Of a stretch of 64,000 bases of DNA, positions 27,527 to 35,904 are shown one piece after another. Numbering within the stretch: the first letter of the stretch is position 1; each line of letters starts with the position of its first letter. A program made the position numbers and the translations under genes. The notes beneath the pieces are model-generated. The model ran no database searches and was not told where the DNA came from. It saw only the letters and a list, made by a program, of their open reading frames with translations. Where the stretch lies: assembly GCA_036502085.1 (NCBI GenBank), contig DASXZD010000029.1, forward strand, positions 1-64,000, read 5' to 3'. Source of the DNA: PALSA-505 sp036502085. Its GTDB lineage: Bacteria; Actinomycetota; Actinomycetes; Streptosporangiales; Streptosporangiaceae.

Positions 27527-28345
27527 ATGAGCGTGATGAAGCGGGTTTCGCTCATCTTCAAGTCCAAGGCCAACAAGGCCCTGGACCGGATGGAAGATCC
27601 CCGGGAAACCCTGGACTACTCCTACCAGCGGCAGCTTGAGATGCTGCAGAAGGTCCGCCGCGGTGTCGCGGACGTGGCCACCTCGCGCAAGCGCCTTGAG
27701 CTGCAGATGAACCAGATCAATCAGCAGACGGGCAAGCTCGAGAAGCAGGCCAAGGACGCGCTCGGCGCGGGACGCGAGGATCTGGCGCGCGAGGCGCTCA
27801 GCCGCCGATCGTCCATGCAGGGGCAGCTCAGTGACCTGCAGGTGCAGTATTCGCAGCTGCAGGGCGAGGAGGAGAAGCTGACGGTCGCCTCGCAGCGGCT
27901 GCAGTCCAAGGTGGACACCTTCCGCACCAGGAAGGAGACCATCAAGGCCACCTACACCGCCGCTGAGGCGCAGACCAGGATCAACGAGGCCTTCTCCGGT
28001 ATCTCCGAGGAGATGGGCGACGTCGGGCTGGCCATCCAGCGGGCCGAGGACAAGACCGCGCAGATGCAGGCCAGGGCGGGCGCGATCGACGAGCTGCTCG
28101 CTTCCGGCGCGCTGGAAGACGCCTCCGGTATGCCGCGGGATGACATCCAGGCCGAGCTGGACCGGATGGGCGCGAGCAATTCGGTCGACCACGAGCTCGA
28201 GCGGCTCAAGGGTGAGCTCTCCCAGGGCGAGGCTCCCCGGCAGATCGGGGCGACCGCGAGCGGCGGCGGCCACGCGGCCGCGGAACCGCCCGCGGCGACC
28301 GGTGTCCCTGATGCCGCCGAGCCCACCGGGGATGACGGAGCATGA
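27527..28345 (+). CDS. pspA: PspA/IM30 family envelope-stress protein
   Basis: This 272-aa PspA/IM30 (ESCRT-III-like) protein starts with the amphipathic helix MSVMKRVSLIFKSKANKALD and the MEDPRETLDYSYQRQLE motif, then long coiled-coil helices to about residue 215 and an Ala/Gly-rich tail. It binds stressed membranes and maintains integrity. ATG at 27527 marks the family start, although the frame is open from 27410. GAAGGGG lies 12 nt upstream. Its last codons overlap pspAA by ATGA, so the two are co-translated. Confidence 0.93.
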   Translation: MSVMKRVSLIFKSKANKALDRMEDPRETLDYSYQRQLEMLQKVRRGVADVATSRKRLELQMNQINQQTGKLEKQAKDALGAGREDLAREALSRRSSMQGQLSDLQVQYSQLQGEEEKLTVASQRLQSKVDTFRTRKETIKATYTAAEAQTRINEAFSGISEEMGDVGLAIQRAEDKTAQMQARAGAIDELLASGALEDASGMPRDDIQAELDRMGASNSVDHELERLKGELSQGEAPRQIGATASGGGHAAAEPPAATGVPDAAEPTGDDGA

Positions 28346-28620
28346 TCATCCGGATTCTGGGTGAGGGCCAGCTTAAGGTCGATGACGCCGTCGCCGCCGA
28401 GCTGCAGGCCTTCGATGCGGATCTTGAAGCCGCGGTAGAGAAGAACGACCAGGACGCGCTCACCGCGGCGCTCGTCGGATTGCTCGAGAAGGTGCGCAGC
28501 CAGGGCACGCCGCTTCCCGCCGACAGCCTCGAACCGTCAGACGCGATCATCCCGTACGAGGACGCCACGCTGGCCGAGGTGCGCAAGCTGATAACCGACG
28601 AGGGCCTGATCCCGGGTTGA
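28342..28620 (+). CDS. pspAA: PspA-associated protein PspAA
   Basis: This 92-aa protein begins MIIRILGEGQLKV and ends TDEGLIPG, matching PspAA, the small partner encoded next to PspA in many actinobacteria and archaea. It is predicted to bind PspA and tune its assembly. Its ATG overlaps the pspA stop by 4 nt. Confidence 0.9.
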   Translation: MIIRILGEGQLKVDDAVAAELQAFDADLEAAVEKNDQDALTAALVGLLEKVRSQGTPLPADSLEPSDAIIPYEDATLAEVRKLITDEGLIPG

Positions 28621-28717
28621 TCCGCGCTGCCAGCGGGGCCGGCCGCGTACCGTTCGGAAGAAAAAGCATGACACGTAACCGGAAGCGGGCCACTCTCGCC
28701 GGCCGGTCAGGAGATGG

Positions 28718-28753
28718 CCAGGGAACGGTAAGCGCCTTTCCAGCGTTCCCTGG
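28718..28753. other. Hairpin between pspAA and htpX
   Basis: CCAGGGAACG (28718-28727) and CGTTCCCTGG (28744-28753) are exact complements around 16 nt. It lies about 100 bp past pspAA and 115 bp before htpX. It could be a partial terminator, an operator or an RNA element; there is no T tract. Confidence 0.55.
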
Positions 28754-28868
28754 TATGCCTGTCTGATGGATGGACCAGGCTGCTGTGTGAGCCAAACTGA
28801 AGTAGGCAGGAAGCGGGCCGGGCCGGGCAGACAAGGCGCCGGCCGCCCGCACTGAACGGAGGCACGTG

Positions 28869-29813
28869 ATGGCGCGCACCCGATATGCCCCTGATCGGGG
28901 ACTTACCGCGCGAATGGGCTTGACCATGTTCCTGCTCGGACTGGTCTTCGTCGCATTCGTTGCGCTGCTGGTGGGCATCCTGACCGCGGTCCACGCCGGC
29001 GGCGCGGCCATCGTCTTCTTCCCGGTCCTGCTGGGCCTCGGGCTGGGAATCGGATCGCTCTTCTACTCCGACAAGATCGCCCTGCGCGCGGCCGGCGCCC
29101 AGGAGGTAACCCCGCAGCAGGCGCCCATGCTGCATGGCGTCGTCGACCGGCTGTGCGCGCTGGCCGACATGCCCAAGCCGCGCGTGGCGATCGCGCCCAC
29201 CGACATGCCGAACGCGTTCGCCACCGGGCGCAACAGCAAGCACGCCGTCGTCTGCGTGACCCAGGGCCTGATGCGCAGGCTGGATGACCCCGAAGAGCTG
29301 GAGGCCGTGCTCGCGCACGAGATGTCGCACGTAGCCCACAAGGACGTGACGGTGATGACGATCGCCTCGTTCCTGGCGATCATCGCGGGCCTGATGGTCA
29401 GGTTCGCGTTCTACGGCGAGCTGTTCGGCGGCGGCCGCGGCCGCAATAACAACAACGGCGGCGGCCAGCTGGCGATTCTGATGCTGGCCATGATGGCGGT
29501 GAGCGCCGTGGTCTACGCGATCAGCTTCCTGCTCATCCGGCTGCTGTCCCGCTATCGTGAGCTGGCCGCCGACCGGGCCGGCGCGCTGCTCACCGGGCAG
29601 CCGTCGAAACTGGCCAGCGCGCTGCAGAAGGTGAGCGGCCAGATAGCCGCGATCCCGACCAGGGATCTGCGGTCGGCCCAGCCGCTGAACGCGTTCTACT
29701 TCGCGCCCGCGCTGACCAAGGGGCAGAGCGTGTCCAACCTGTTCTCGACGCACCCCTCGCTCGAGAAGCGGCTGGCCGAGCTGGCCAAGATCTCCAAGCA
29801 GCTCGGCCAGTAG
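28869..29813 (+). CDS. htpX: HtpX-type M48 zinc metalloprotease
   Basis: This 314-aa membrane protease degrades damaged membrane proteins. Two N-terminal membrane helices (about 17-65) precede the catalytic HEMSH (150-154), and two more helices flank a Gly/Asn-rich loop. The third zinc ligand lies in RELAADRAGA. ATG at 28869 is 6 nt after GGAGG and is preferred over GTG at 28866. The gene sits between pspAA and pspAB, with only 2 nt to pspAB, so it is part of the envelope-stress module. Confidence 0.94.
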   Translation: MARTRYAPDRGLTARMGLTMFLLGLVFVAFVALLVGILTAVHAGGAAIVFFPVLLGLGLGIGSLFYSDKIALRAAGAQEVTPQQAPMLHGVVDRLCALADMPKPRVAIAPTDMPNAFATGRNSKHAVVCVTQGLMRRLDDPEELEAVLAHEMSHVAHKDVTVMTIASFLAIIAGLMVRFAFYGELFGGGRGRNNNNGGGQLAILMLAMMAVSAVVYAISFLLIRLLSRYRELAADRAGALLTGQPSKLASALQKVSGQIAAIPTRDLRSAQPLNAFYFAPALTKGQSVSNLFSTHPSLEKRLAELAKISKQLGQ

Positions 29814-29815
29814 CG

Positions 29816-30400
29816 ATGGGCCTGCTGGATACCCTGCTCGGCCGGACCAAGCCGAAGCAGCCCAACCTGGACGCGCTGTTCGCGCTGCCGTCGGCGGCGA
29901 TCACGCTGGAGGCGGCGGCCAGCCTGGTGCCCACCGGTACCGGATCGGTCTGCTTCCGCGCTGCGGAGGGCCGCGCGTTCCAGGACATGGAGCGCGACAT
30001 CCGCGAGCTGCTCGACAGCGACGCGAGCAAGGAAGCGCCGCCGGTCGAGGTGACCGCCGACTCCTACGGCTTCACCTGGCTGGTCGTGCGGCAGCCCGCC
30101 GACCAGCTTGACGCGCTGGTGACCGACGTGCACGCGGTGAACTCCTCGCTGGCCGACGCCGGATTCGGCCCGCAGCTGCTCTGCTCGCTGATCGGCTTCC
30201 GCAATCCGGGCAAGCCGCAGAGCAAGCTGGCGGTCGTGTACCTGTTCAAGCGCGGGACGTTCTACCCGTTCGCGCCGCTGAGCGGCGAGCGCCGGGACAA
30301 CGCGCTGGAATTGCAGGTGCGGGGCGCGATCGAGGGCGAGCTCGCGATCGAGTCCGACCTGAGCCGCTGGTTCCCGGTCTGGGGCGCACCCGGCCTATGA
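29816..30400 (+). CDS. pspAB: PspA-associated protein PspAB
   Basis: This 194-aa protein starts MGLLDTLLGRTKPKQPNLD and ends SDLSRWFPVWG, matching PspAB, often found with PspAA and HtpX. It has no membrane helix. It begins 2 nt after the htpX stop, so translational coupling is likely. Its biochemical role is unknown; a link to PspA function is inferred from gene neighbourhoods. Confidence 0.88.
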   Translation: MGLLDTLLGRTKPKQPNLDALFALPSAAITLEAAASLVPTGTGSVCFRAAEGRAFQDMERDIRELLDSDASKEAPPVEVTADSYGFTWLVVRQPADQLDALVTDVHAVNSSLADAGFGPQLLCSLIGFRNPGKPQSKLAVVYLFKRGTFYPFAPLSGERRDNALELQVRGAIEGELAIESDLSRWFPVWGAPGL

Positions 30401-30402
30401 GG

Positions 30403-30482
30403 CAGGCCCCATGAGACAGGCCCCATGAGCAAGCACTGTGAGGCAGGCACTGTGAGCAAGCACTGTGAGGCAGGCACTGTGA
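30403..30482. repeat. Two back-to-back short tandem arrays after pspAB
   Basis: CAGGCCCCATGAG occurs at 30403-30415 and 30417-30429 (14-bp period). A 27-bp unit then occurs twice, at 30429-30455 and 30456-30482, built from GCAAGCACTGTGAG and GCAGGCACTGTGA-like halves, with a partial third. It begins 3 bp past the pspAB stop and lies 127 bp before erpA. Confidence 0.8.
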
Positions 30483-30609
30483 GGACAAGCACAGCATCGG
30501 TGCCCGCCGTGCGGAATGATGCGGGACGACATATCGTTGTGGGACGACGGAAGTTAGTGCGCCCCTTGCCTTTGGGGTGCTCCAGCCCGACTCGGGAGCT
30601 GACGAGACA

Positions 30610-30963
30610 ATGAGTGTTCAGGACCAGGCCACCACTCAGCAGGGGATTGTCCTTACCGACGTCGCCGCGACGAAGGTAGGCAGCCTGCTGGCCCAGGAGG
30701 GCCGCGATGACCTGAGGCTGCGTGTCGCGGTCCAGCCTGGCGGCTGTTCCGGGCTGAAGTACCAGCTGTACTTCGACGAGCGCGAGATCGACGGCGACGT
30801 CGTCAGCTCGTTCGGCAGCGTTCAGGTCGTCACCGACAAGATGAGCGCCCCCTACCTGACCGGCGCCACCATCGACTTCGTGGACACGATCGAGAAGCAG
30901 GGCTTCACGATCGACAACCCGAACGCGACCGGCTCCTGCGCCTGCGGCGACTCCTTCCACTGA
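30610..30963 (+). CDS. erpA: Iron-sulfur cluster insertion protein (ErpA/IscA, HesB family)
   Basis: This 117-aa A-type carrier delivers Fe-S clusters to apoproteins. The three ligand cysteines are present: Cys46 in GGCSGLKY and Cys110 and Cys112 in SCACGDSF. ATG at 30610-30612 is chosen; a longer frame from 30577 lacks family similarity. It is followed by the adenosine/carbohydrate kinase as in mycobacteria (Rv2204c-Rv2202c, from memory). Confidence 0.95.
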   Translation: MSVQDQATTQQGIVLTDVAATKVGSLLAQEGRDDLRLRVAVQPGGCSGLKYQLYFDEREIDGDVVSSFGSVQVVTDKMSAPYLTGATIDFVDTIEKQGFTIDNPNATGSCACGDSFH

Positions 30964-31030
30964 GGTCCTCTTCCCCCTGCCCTTGGCCGGGGACCCGTCT
31001 GGCCCACCGGTATAGCAGGAGGACGTTGTT

Positions 31031-32023
31031 GTGCGTATCGCGGTGACCGGGTCGATCGCCACGGACCACCTGATGACCTTTCCCGGCAGCTTCGCCGAGC
31101 AGCTGATGCCGGACAAGCTGGACAAGGTAGCGCTGTCCTTTCTCGTTGACACGCTGGAGATCCGGCGCGGCGGGGTCGCCGCGAACATCGCGTTCGGCCT
31201 GGGCTGCCTGGGCCTGCGGCCGCTGCTGATCGGATCGGCAGGGGCGGACTTCGCCGAGTACCGGGCCTGGCTGACCGCGCATGGGGTGGACACCGCCGGA
31301 GTCAGGGAGTCCGTGCTGCACCACACGGCCAGGTTCATCAACACCTCGGATCGCCGCGGCGCGCACATCGGATCGTTCTACCCAGGGGCGATGAGCGAGG
31401 ACTCCCTCATCGAGCTGGCCGAGGTGACCGGCCGCGCGGGCCCGGTCGATCTCGTGCTGATCGGCGCGGGCGACCCGGACGGGATGCTCCGCTTCACGGC
31501 GCAGTGCCGCGAGCTCGGCCTGCTGTTCGCCACCGACACGTCCTGGCAGGTCGCCCGGCTGGACGGCGACCAGGTGCGCTCGCTGCTCGACGGCGCCGAG
31601 TACCTGTTCTGCAACGAGTACGAGGCGGCCCTGACCGAGCAGAAGACCGGCTGGAGCGCCCGCGAGATCACCGAGCGGGTGCGCGTCCGGGTGACCACGC
31701 TCGGGGCCGACGGAGTACGGGTCGACCAGGCCGGCCAGCCGTCGCTGCTCGTCCCGGCCGTCGGCGTGACCGGGCCAACGGAGCCGACCGGCGCGGGGGA
31801 CGCCTTCCGGGCCGGCTTCCTGGCCGCGGTCGGCTGGCAGCTCAGCCTGGAGCGGGCCGCGCAGCTGGGCAACCTGGTCGCGGTCTGCGCGCTGGAGACC
31901 GTGGGCACGCAGGAGTACGAGCTGAAGCCGGGATCGCTGAACGAGCGGCTAGCCGACGCGTACGGCCCGCAGGCCGCCGACGAGCTGACCGCCCGCCTGG
32001 ACGCAGCGTCGCACCTGAGCTAG
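31031..32023 (+). CDS. PfkB family kinase, adenosine kinase/CbhK-like
   Basis: This 330-aa kinase has the N-terminal VTGSIATDHLMTFPG strand, the RRGGVAANIAFGL sugar-binding loop, and the signature EPTGAGDAFRAGFL with catalytic Asp. It is closest in layout to the mycobacterial AdoK (Rv2202c), which lies at the same place beside ErpA and ctaC and phosphorylates adenosine; substrate here is inferred. GTG at 31031 follows AGGAGG by 8 nt. The next gene starts 3 nt after the stop. Confidence 0.88.
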   Translation: MRIAVTGSIATDHLMTFPGSFAEQLMPDKLDKVALSFLVDTLEIRRGGVAANIAFGLGCLGLRPLLIGSAGADFAEYRAWLTAHGVDTAGVRESVLHHTARFINTSDRRGAHIGSFYPGAMSEDSLIELAEVTGRAGPVDLVLIGAGDPDGMLRFTAQCRELGLLFATDTSWQVARLDGDQVRSLLDGAEYLFCNEYEAALTEQKTGWSAREITERVRVRVTTLGADGVRVDQAGQPSLLVPAVGVTGPTEPTGAGDAFRAGFLAAVGWQLSLERAAQLGNLVAVCALETVGTQEYELKPGSLNERLADAYGPQAADELTARLDAASHLS

Positions 32024-32026
32024 CCG

Positions 32027-32812
32027 TTGATCTGCACCCTCGGCGACGTGCTGCTTGATGTCGTGGCCTCGACCCGAGAGCCGATCGCGCGCGGCGCGGA
32101 CACTCCGACGGCCAGCACGGTGAGCGCGGGCGGCCAGGCCGCCAACGTCGCCGCCTGGGCGGTGGCCCTCGGCGGCCGCGCCCGGCTGGTGGCCAAGCGG
32201 GCCCGCGACCTGGCCGGCCGGCTGATCGCCGAGGACCTGGCCCGGCGGGGGGTCGAGGTGGCGGGGCCGGTCGTCGACGGTGCCACCGGCGTGGTCGTCT
32301 CGGTCTCCGAAGGCGGCGGCGAGCGCACTATGCTCACCGACCGCGGGGTCTGCCCGCAGCTGTCCGCGGCGGAGGCGGACGACGCCTGGTTCGCCGGCTG
32401 CGACTGGCTGCACCTGCCGCTCTACAGCCTGGTCGACGCGCCGATCAGGGAGGTGGCCCTGCACGCGGCGCGGCGGGTGCCGCGGGTGAGCGTCGACCTC
32501 TCATCGGTTTCCGCGCTGCGCGAAATCGGCGCGGGCGAGGTGACCAGGCTGCTCGGCCTGCTGAGCCCCGAGGTGATCCTGGGCAACGAGCCGGAAGCAG
32601 CGCTGGCCGCCGCCGCGGCGGCGACGGTCATTGTGAAGCTCGGGCCAGCCGGCGTGCGGATCAACGGCAGGCTGCACCAGGCCTGCCCGGCGCGGCCGGT
32701 GGACAGCACCGGCGCGGGCGACGCGTTCGCCGCCGGATTCCTGGTCGGCGGGGTCGACCTCGGCCTGGCCGCGGCTGCCCGCGCGGTGAGCCAGCTGGGG
32801 GCCATGCCATGA
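32027..32812 (+). CDS. psuK: Pseudouridine kinase (PfkB family)
   Basis: This 261-aa PfkB kinase has the GGQAANVAAWAVALGG loop and the signature DSTGAGDAFAAGFL. Function is assigned from its 4-nt ATGA overlap with psuG: PsuK phosphorylates pseudouridine, PsuG then splits off uracil. The start is TTG at 32027-32029, 3 nt after the previous stop; the next residues CTLGDVLLDVV are already the first strand, and no ATG or GTG lies upstream in frame. Confidence 0.8.
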   Translation: MICTLGDVLLDVVASTREPIARGADTPTASTVSAGGQAANVAAWAVALGGRARLVAKRARDLAGRLIAEDLARRGVEVAGPVVDGATGVVVSVSEGGGERTMLTDRGVCPQLSAAEADDAWFAGCDWLHLPLYSLVDAPIREVALHAARRVPRVSVDLSSVSALREIGAGEVTRLLGLLSPEVILGNEPEAALAAAAAATVIVKLGPAGVRINGRLHQACPARPVDSTGAGDAFAAGFLVGGVDLGLAAAARAVSQLGAMP

Positions 32813-33771
32813 CGCTTCAACCCGCCGAGCTGGCCGAGCTCTCTGACGAGGTGCGCGCGACGCTGGCAGCCGGCGGACCGGTGGTGGCGCTCGAGACCAC
32901 CCTGGTATCGCACGGGTTCCCCGGCACCAGGGGGCTCGACGTAGCCCTGGAATCCGAGCGCAGGGTCCGCGCCGCGGGAGCCGTGCCGGCCGCCGTGGCG
33001 GTCGCCGCCGGGCGGATCAGGGTCGGCGCCGGCGCCGACCTGCTGGACCGGCTGGCCCGGGATCCGGCGGTCCGCAAGGTCGGCCCGCGCGACCTGGCCA
33101 GCTGCATGGCCAGCGGAGACCTGGGCTCCACCACCGTGGGCGGCACGCTGGCCGCCTGCCGGGCGGTCGGCATCAGGTTCATGGGCACCGGCGGCACCGG
33201 CGGCGTGCACCGCGGCTTCGCCCGCAGCCTGGACATCTCCGCGGACCTGGCCCAGCTGGCCAGGACGCGAGCCGTGGTGGTGGCCTCGGGACCCAAGTCG
33301 CTGCTGGACGTGCCGGCCACCGCGGAGCTGCTGGAGTCGCTCGGCGTGCCGGTGCTCGGCTGGCGCACCGGTACGCTGCCCCGGTTCTACTCGGCCGGCG
33401 GCGGGCCGCCCGTCTCGGCCCGGGTCGATCAGCCCGCCGAAGCGGTGCGCATCGCCCGGCTGCACTGGACGCTGAACGGCGGCGGCCTGCTCGTCGCCCG
33501 CCCCCCGGACCGGAGCCTGGACGTGGACGACCTCATCGAGTCGGCGCTGGCCGCGGCCGAGCGCGACGGTGCGACCGGCCAGGCGATCACGCCGGCCGTG
33601 CTGGCCTACCTGCACGAGGCGACCGGCGGCGCGACCCTGGACGTCAACGCCGAGCTGATCGCCGCCAACGCCGGCCTGGCCGCTGAGCTGGCGGTCGCCT
33701 GCGCGGCGGCGGAGGACCAGCCGGACAGCGAGGCGGACGACCAGGCAGACGGCGGAGCGGGCGACCCGTAG
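32809..33771 (+). CDS. psuG: Pseudouridine-5'-phosphate glycosidase
   Basis: This 320-aa enzyme breaks the C-C glycosidic bond of pseudouridine 5'-phosphate to give uracil and ribose 5-phosphate. Family marks are VVALETTLVSHGFP, the KVGPRDLASCMASG segment, GTGGIGGVHRG-like GTGGTGGVHRG, and TLDVNAELIAANA near the end. It overlaps psuK by ATGA. The last about 20 residues are an acidic tail. Confidence 0.94.
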   Translation: MTLQPAELAELSDEVRATLAAGGPVVALETTLVSHGFPGTRGLDVALESERRVRAAGAVPAAVAVAAGRIRVGAGADLLDRLARDPAVRKVGPRDLASCMASGDLGSTTVGGTLAACRAVGIRFMGTGGTGGVHRGFARSLDISADLAQLARTRAVVVASGPKSLLDVPATAELLESLGVPVLGWRTGTLPRFYSAGGGPPVSARVDQPAEAVRIARLHWTLNGGGLLVARPPDRSLDVDDLIESALAAAERDGATGQAITPAVLAYLHEATGGATLDVNAELIAANAGLAAELAVACAAAEDQPDSEADDQADGGAGDP

Positions 33772-33805
33772 GCGGACCGCCCGCTCCGCTGTTACCTCTG
33801 GTGCA

Positions 33806-35812
33806 TCAGCCGCCCGCGAAGGACTGGACGTACTGGGCGGGCGACCCCACGCCGGTGGCGTCGTCGTACCCCGGGGTGGCGCGCAGTGCCGCCGCACCCT
33901 CGCCGTTGATGCCCAGCGTCCGCAGGTAGGTGAGCATCGGGCCCTGCTTGGTGAACGGGTTGGTGTAGTTGCTGCGAACCTCGGCGATCGAGACGCCGGG
34001 ACCGAACGGGTGGTCGGTGACGTCCTGGTACGCCGGGCTGCCGTACCTGGCGTAGATCACCGGGTTGGCGAAGCCGAGCGTGAAGCCCGCGGCCTGCTGC
34101 GCGTCCGCCTCGATGCCGGCGAACACCGGGCAGGCGACGGACGTACCGCCGATGCGGCTGAGCGAGAAGGCGAAGTTCTTCCCGTTCGGCTGCAGGGTGG
34201 TCTGGCCGATCATCACGCCGGTGCTCGGGTCGGCGAGCGCCGACACGTCGGGCACCACGCGCATCGGCACGGCGCTGTGCGCGCCGTCCGGCAGGTGATG
34301 CGACAGCGAGCTGGGCACGATGCCCTTCTGGTAGAAGGGCTGGCCGTACTGGATGCTCACGCCGCCGCCGCCGGATCCGGCGTAGAACGCCGGGTACTTG
34401 CCGGGCGGGGTGAACTGCCAGGACTTGCCGTTCTTGGCCAGCGGGTCGAGCAGCGTGCCCCAGGAGGTCTCGAACTCGTACTTGCCGCCCTTGCCGACGG
34501 CCAGGCTGGTGCCGCCCACCGACGTCACCCACGGGCTCGAGGTCGGGTAGTCCACCTGGATCCGGTCCGAACCGCCCGGGTCCTCGGCCGGCGACTCGTA
34601 GCCGTTGTCGCCGGAGGAGAAGAAGAACCCGACACCCTCGGCCGCGCCGGCCTTGAAGATCAGCTGGTACACGCTCTTGATCGAGGCGCCGTCCGCGGTG
34701 TTACCCCAGGAGTTGCTCACGATGCTGGCCGTGTGGTGGTTCACGATGTACGCCAGCGCGTTGGCCAGGTCGCTGTCATTGCAGCTCGCCGCCGCGACGA
34801 ACCGGACGTTGGCGTCGGGCGCCTCGCCGTGTACCGCCTCCACGTCCAGCGACTCCTCGCCGTACCAGCCCTGCGCGCCGCACTCGCCGGGCTTGTTGCC
34901 GGCCTGCGTGAACGGCCGGTCCAGGTGCTGGCTGTACTGGCCGGCCCGGAACGGCTTGTCGCCGGTGGCCCGGGCGAACTTGTTCGCGTCTCCCAGCATG
35001 GTCGGCGACGCGTAGGCGTCCACGATCGCCACGGTCTGGCCCTTGCCAGTCATCCCCGAGGCGGTCACGCCGTACGCGCCGCGGACCTGAGCCGGGGTGT
35101 AACCGCAGTTGGTCCACGGCTGGTGCACGCCGTAGGCCGTCGGCTCGTTCGTCGCGATCTTCTGGGCGTAATAGCTCGAGCAGGGGTGCCCGATCCAGTA
35201 GTTCGGGCCGGGCGGCGGAAGCGACGGCTTCATCAGGTGCGGCGCCGTGTCGAGGCCGGAGACGGTGAGCACGTCAGCCGCCACGGCGCTCGGCGCGGTC
35301 GCCCATCCCCTGGGGGCACGGTAGACGTGCCCGTCCGGGCCCTTGAACATGCCAAACCGCACGCCGAAGGCACGGCTGGCCGCGGCGACCGAGCCATGGA
35401 CCGAGACGTAGCCGCCGATCCCGCGGCCGACCCAGGTCACCCTGAGCCCGGACGACCGCACCCAGGACTCGACGGCGGCCACCTGCGCCCCGCTGGGGGC
35501 GTACCTGGCCCGCAGTTGCGCCGCGGTGAGGTAGTGCCGGTACAGGCCGCTGCCGGGCGTGGAGACCGCGGTGGCGTAGGCCGTCAGCCCGGCGGAGTCG
35601 CGCCCGGCGAGGTAAACGCGCGCGTTCACGGTGCCGCCGGTAACGGCCGCCCCGCGCCCGGTGGCCCAGGCGGGGTGAGTTTCCGCGATCGCGTGCCTAG
35701 GCGTGGATGCTTGCGCGACGGCGGCTCCGGTGAGCCCGCCGATGAGCAGCGCGCCGGCCGATGCGGCCGCCGCGGCCGCCGCGAACGCACTTCGCCGTGG
35801 TACGTGTGGCAT
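33806..35812 (-). CDS. Secreted S53 (sedolisin/kumamolisin) serine-carboxyl peptidase
   Basis: This 668-aa acid protease precursor has a signal peptide of about 35 residues, an activation pro-domain to about residue 200, and the sedolisin catalytic domain. The Glu-Asp pair is in GEESLDVEAVHG, the oxyanion Asp in SSGDNGYE, and the nucleophile Ser in GGTSVACPV. A C-terminal calcium-site-like segment YDDATGVGSP is present. It starts with ATG at 35810-35812 (MPHVPRRSAF). It diverges from the CtaG-like gene. Confidence 0.94.
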   Translation of the reverse strand: MPHVPRRSAFAAAAAAASAGALLIGGLTGAAVAQASTPRHAIAETHPAWATGRGAAVTGGTVNARVYLAGRDSAGLTAYATAVSTPGSGLYRHYLTAAQLRARYAPSGAQVAAVESWVRSSGLRVTWVGRGIGGYVSVHGSVAAASRAFGVRFGMFKGPDGHVYRAPRGWATAPSAVAADVLTVSGLDTAPHLMKPSLPPPGPNYWIGHPCSSYYAQKIATNEPTAYGVHQPWTNCGYTPAQVRGAYGVTASGMTGKGQTVAIVDAYASPTMLGDANKFARATGDKPFRAGQYSQHLDRPFTQAGNKPGECGAQGWYGEESLDVEAVHGEAPDANVRFVAAASCNDSDLANALAYIVNHHTASIVSNSWGNTADGASIKSVYQLIFKAGAAEGVGFFFSSGDNGYESPAEDPGGSDRIQVDYPTSSPWVTSVGGTSLAVGKGGKYEFETSWGTLLDPLAKNGKSWQFTPPGKYPAFYAGSGGGGVSIQYGQPFYQKGIVPSSLSHHLPDGAHSAVPMRVVPDVSALADPSTGVMIGQTTLQPNGKNFAFSLSRIGGTSVACPVFAGIEADAQQAAGFTLGFANPVIYARYGSPAYQDVTDHPFGPGVSIAEVRSNYTNPFTKQGPMLTYLRTLGINGEGAAALRATPGYDDATGVGSPAQYVQSFAGG

Positions 35813-35904
35813 GCACAGTCCTTTCCTCTTTAAGGCCTCCTGGCCTCTACAGTCTGCACCGCCGCCGACGGTCTGGTGAGCTTCGGGGAGGGGGCAGCGG
35901 TAGC

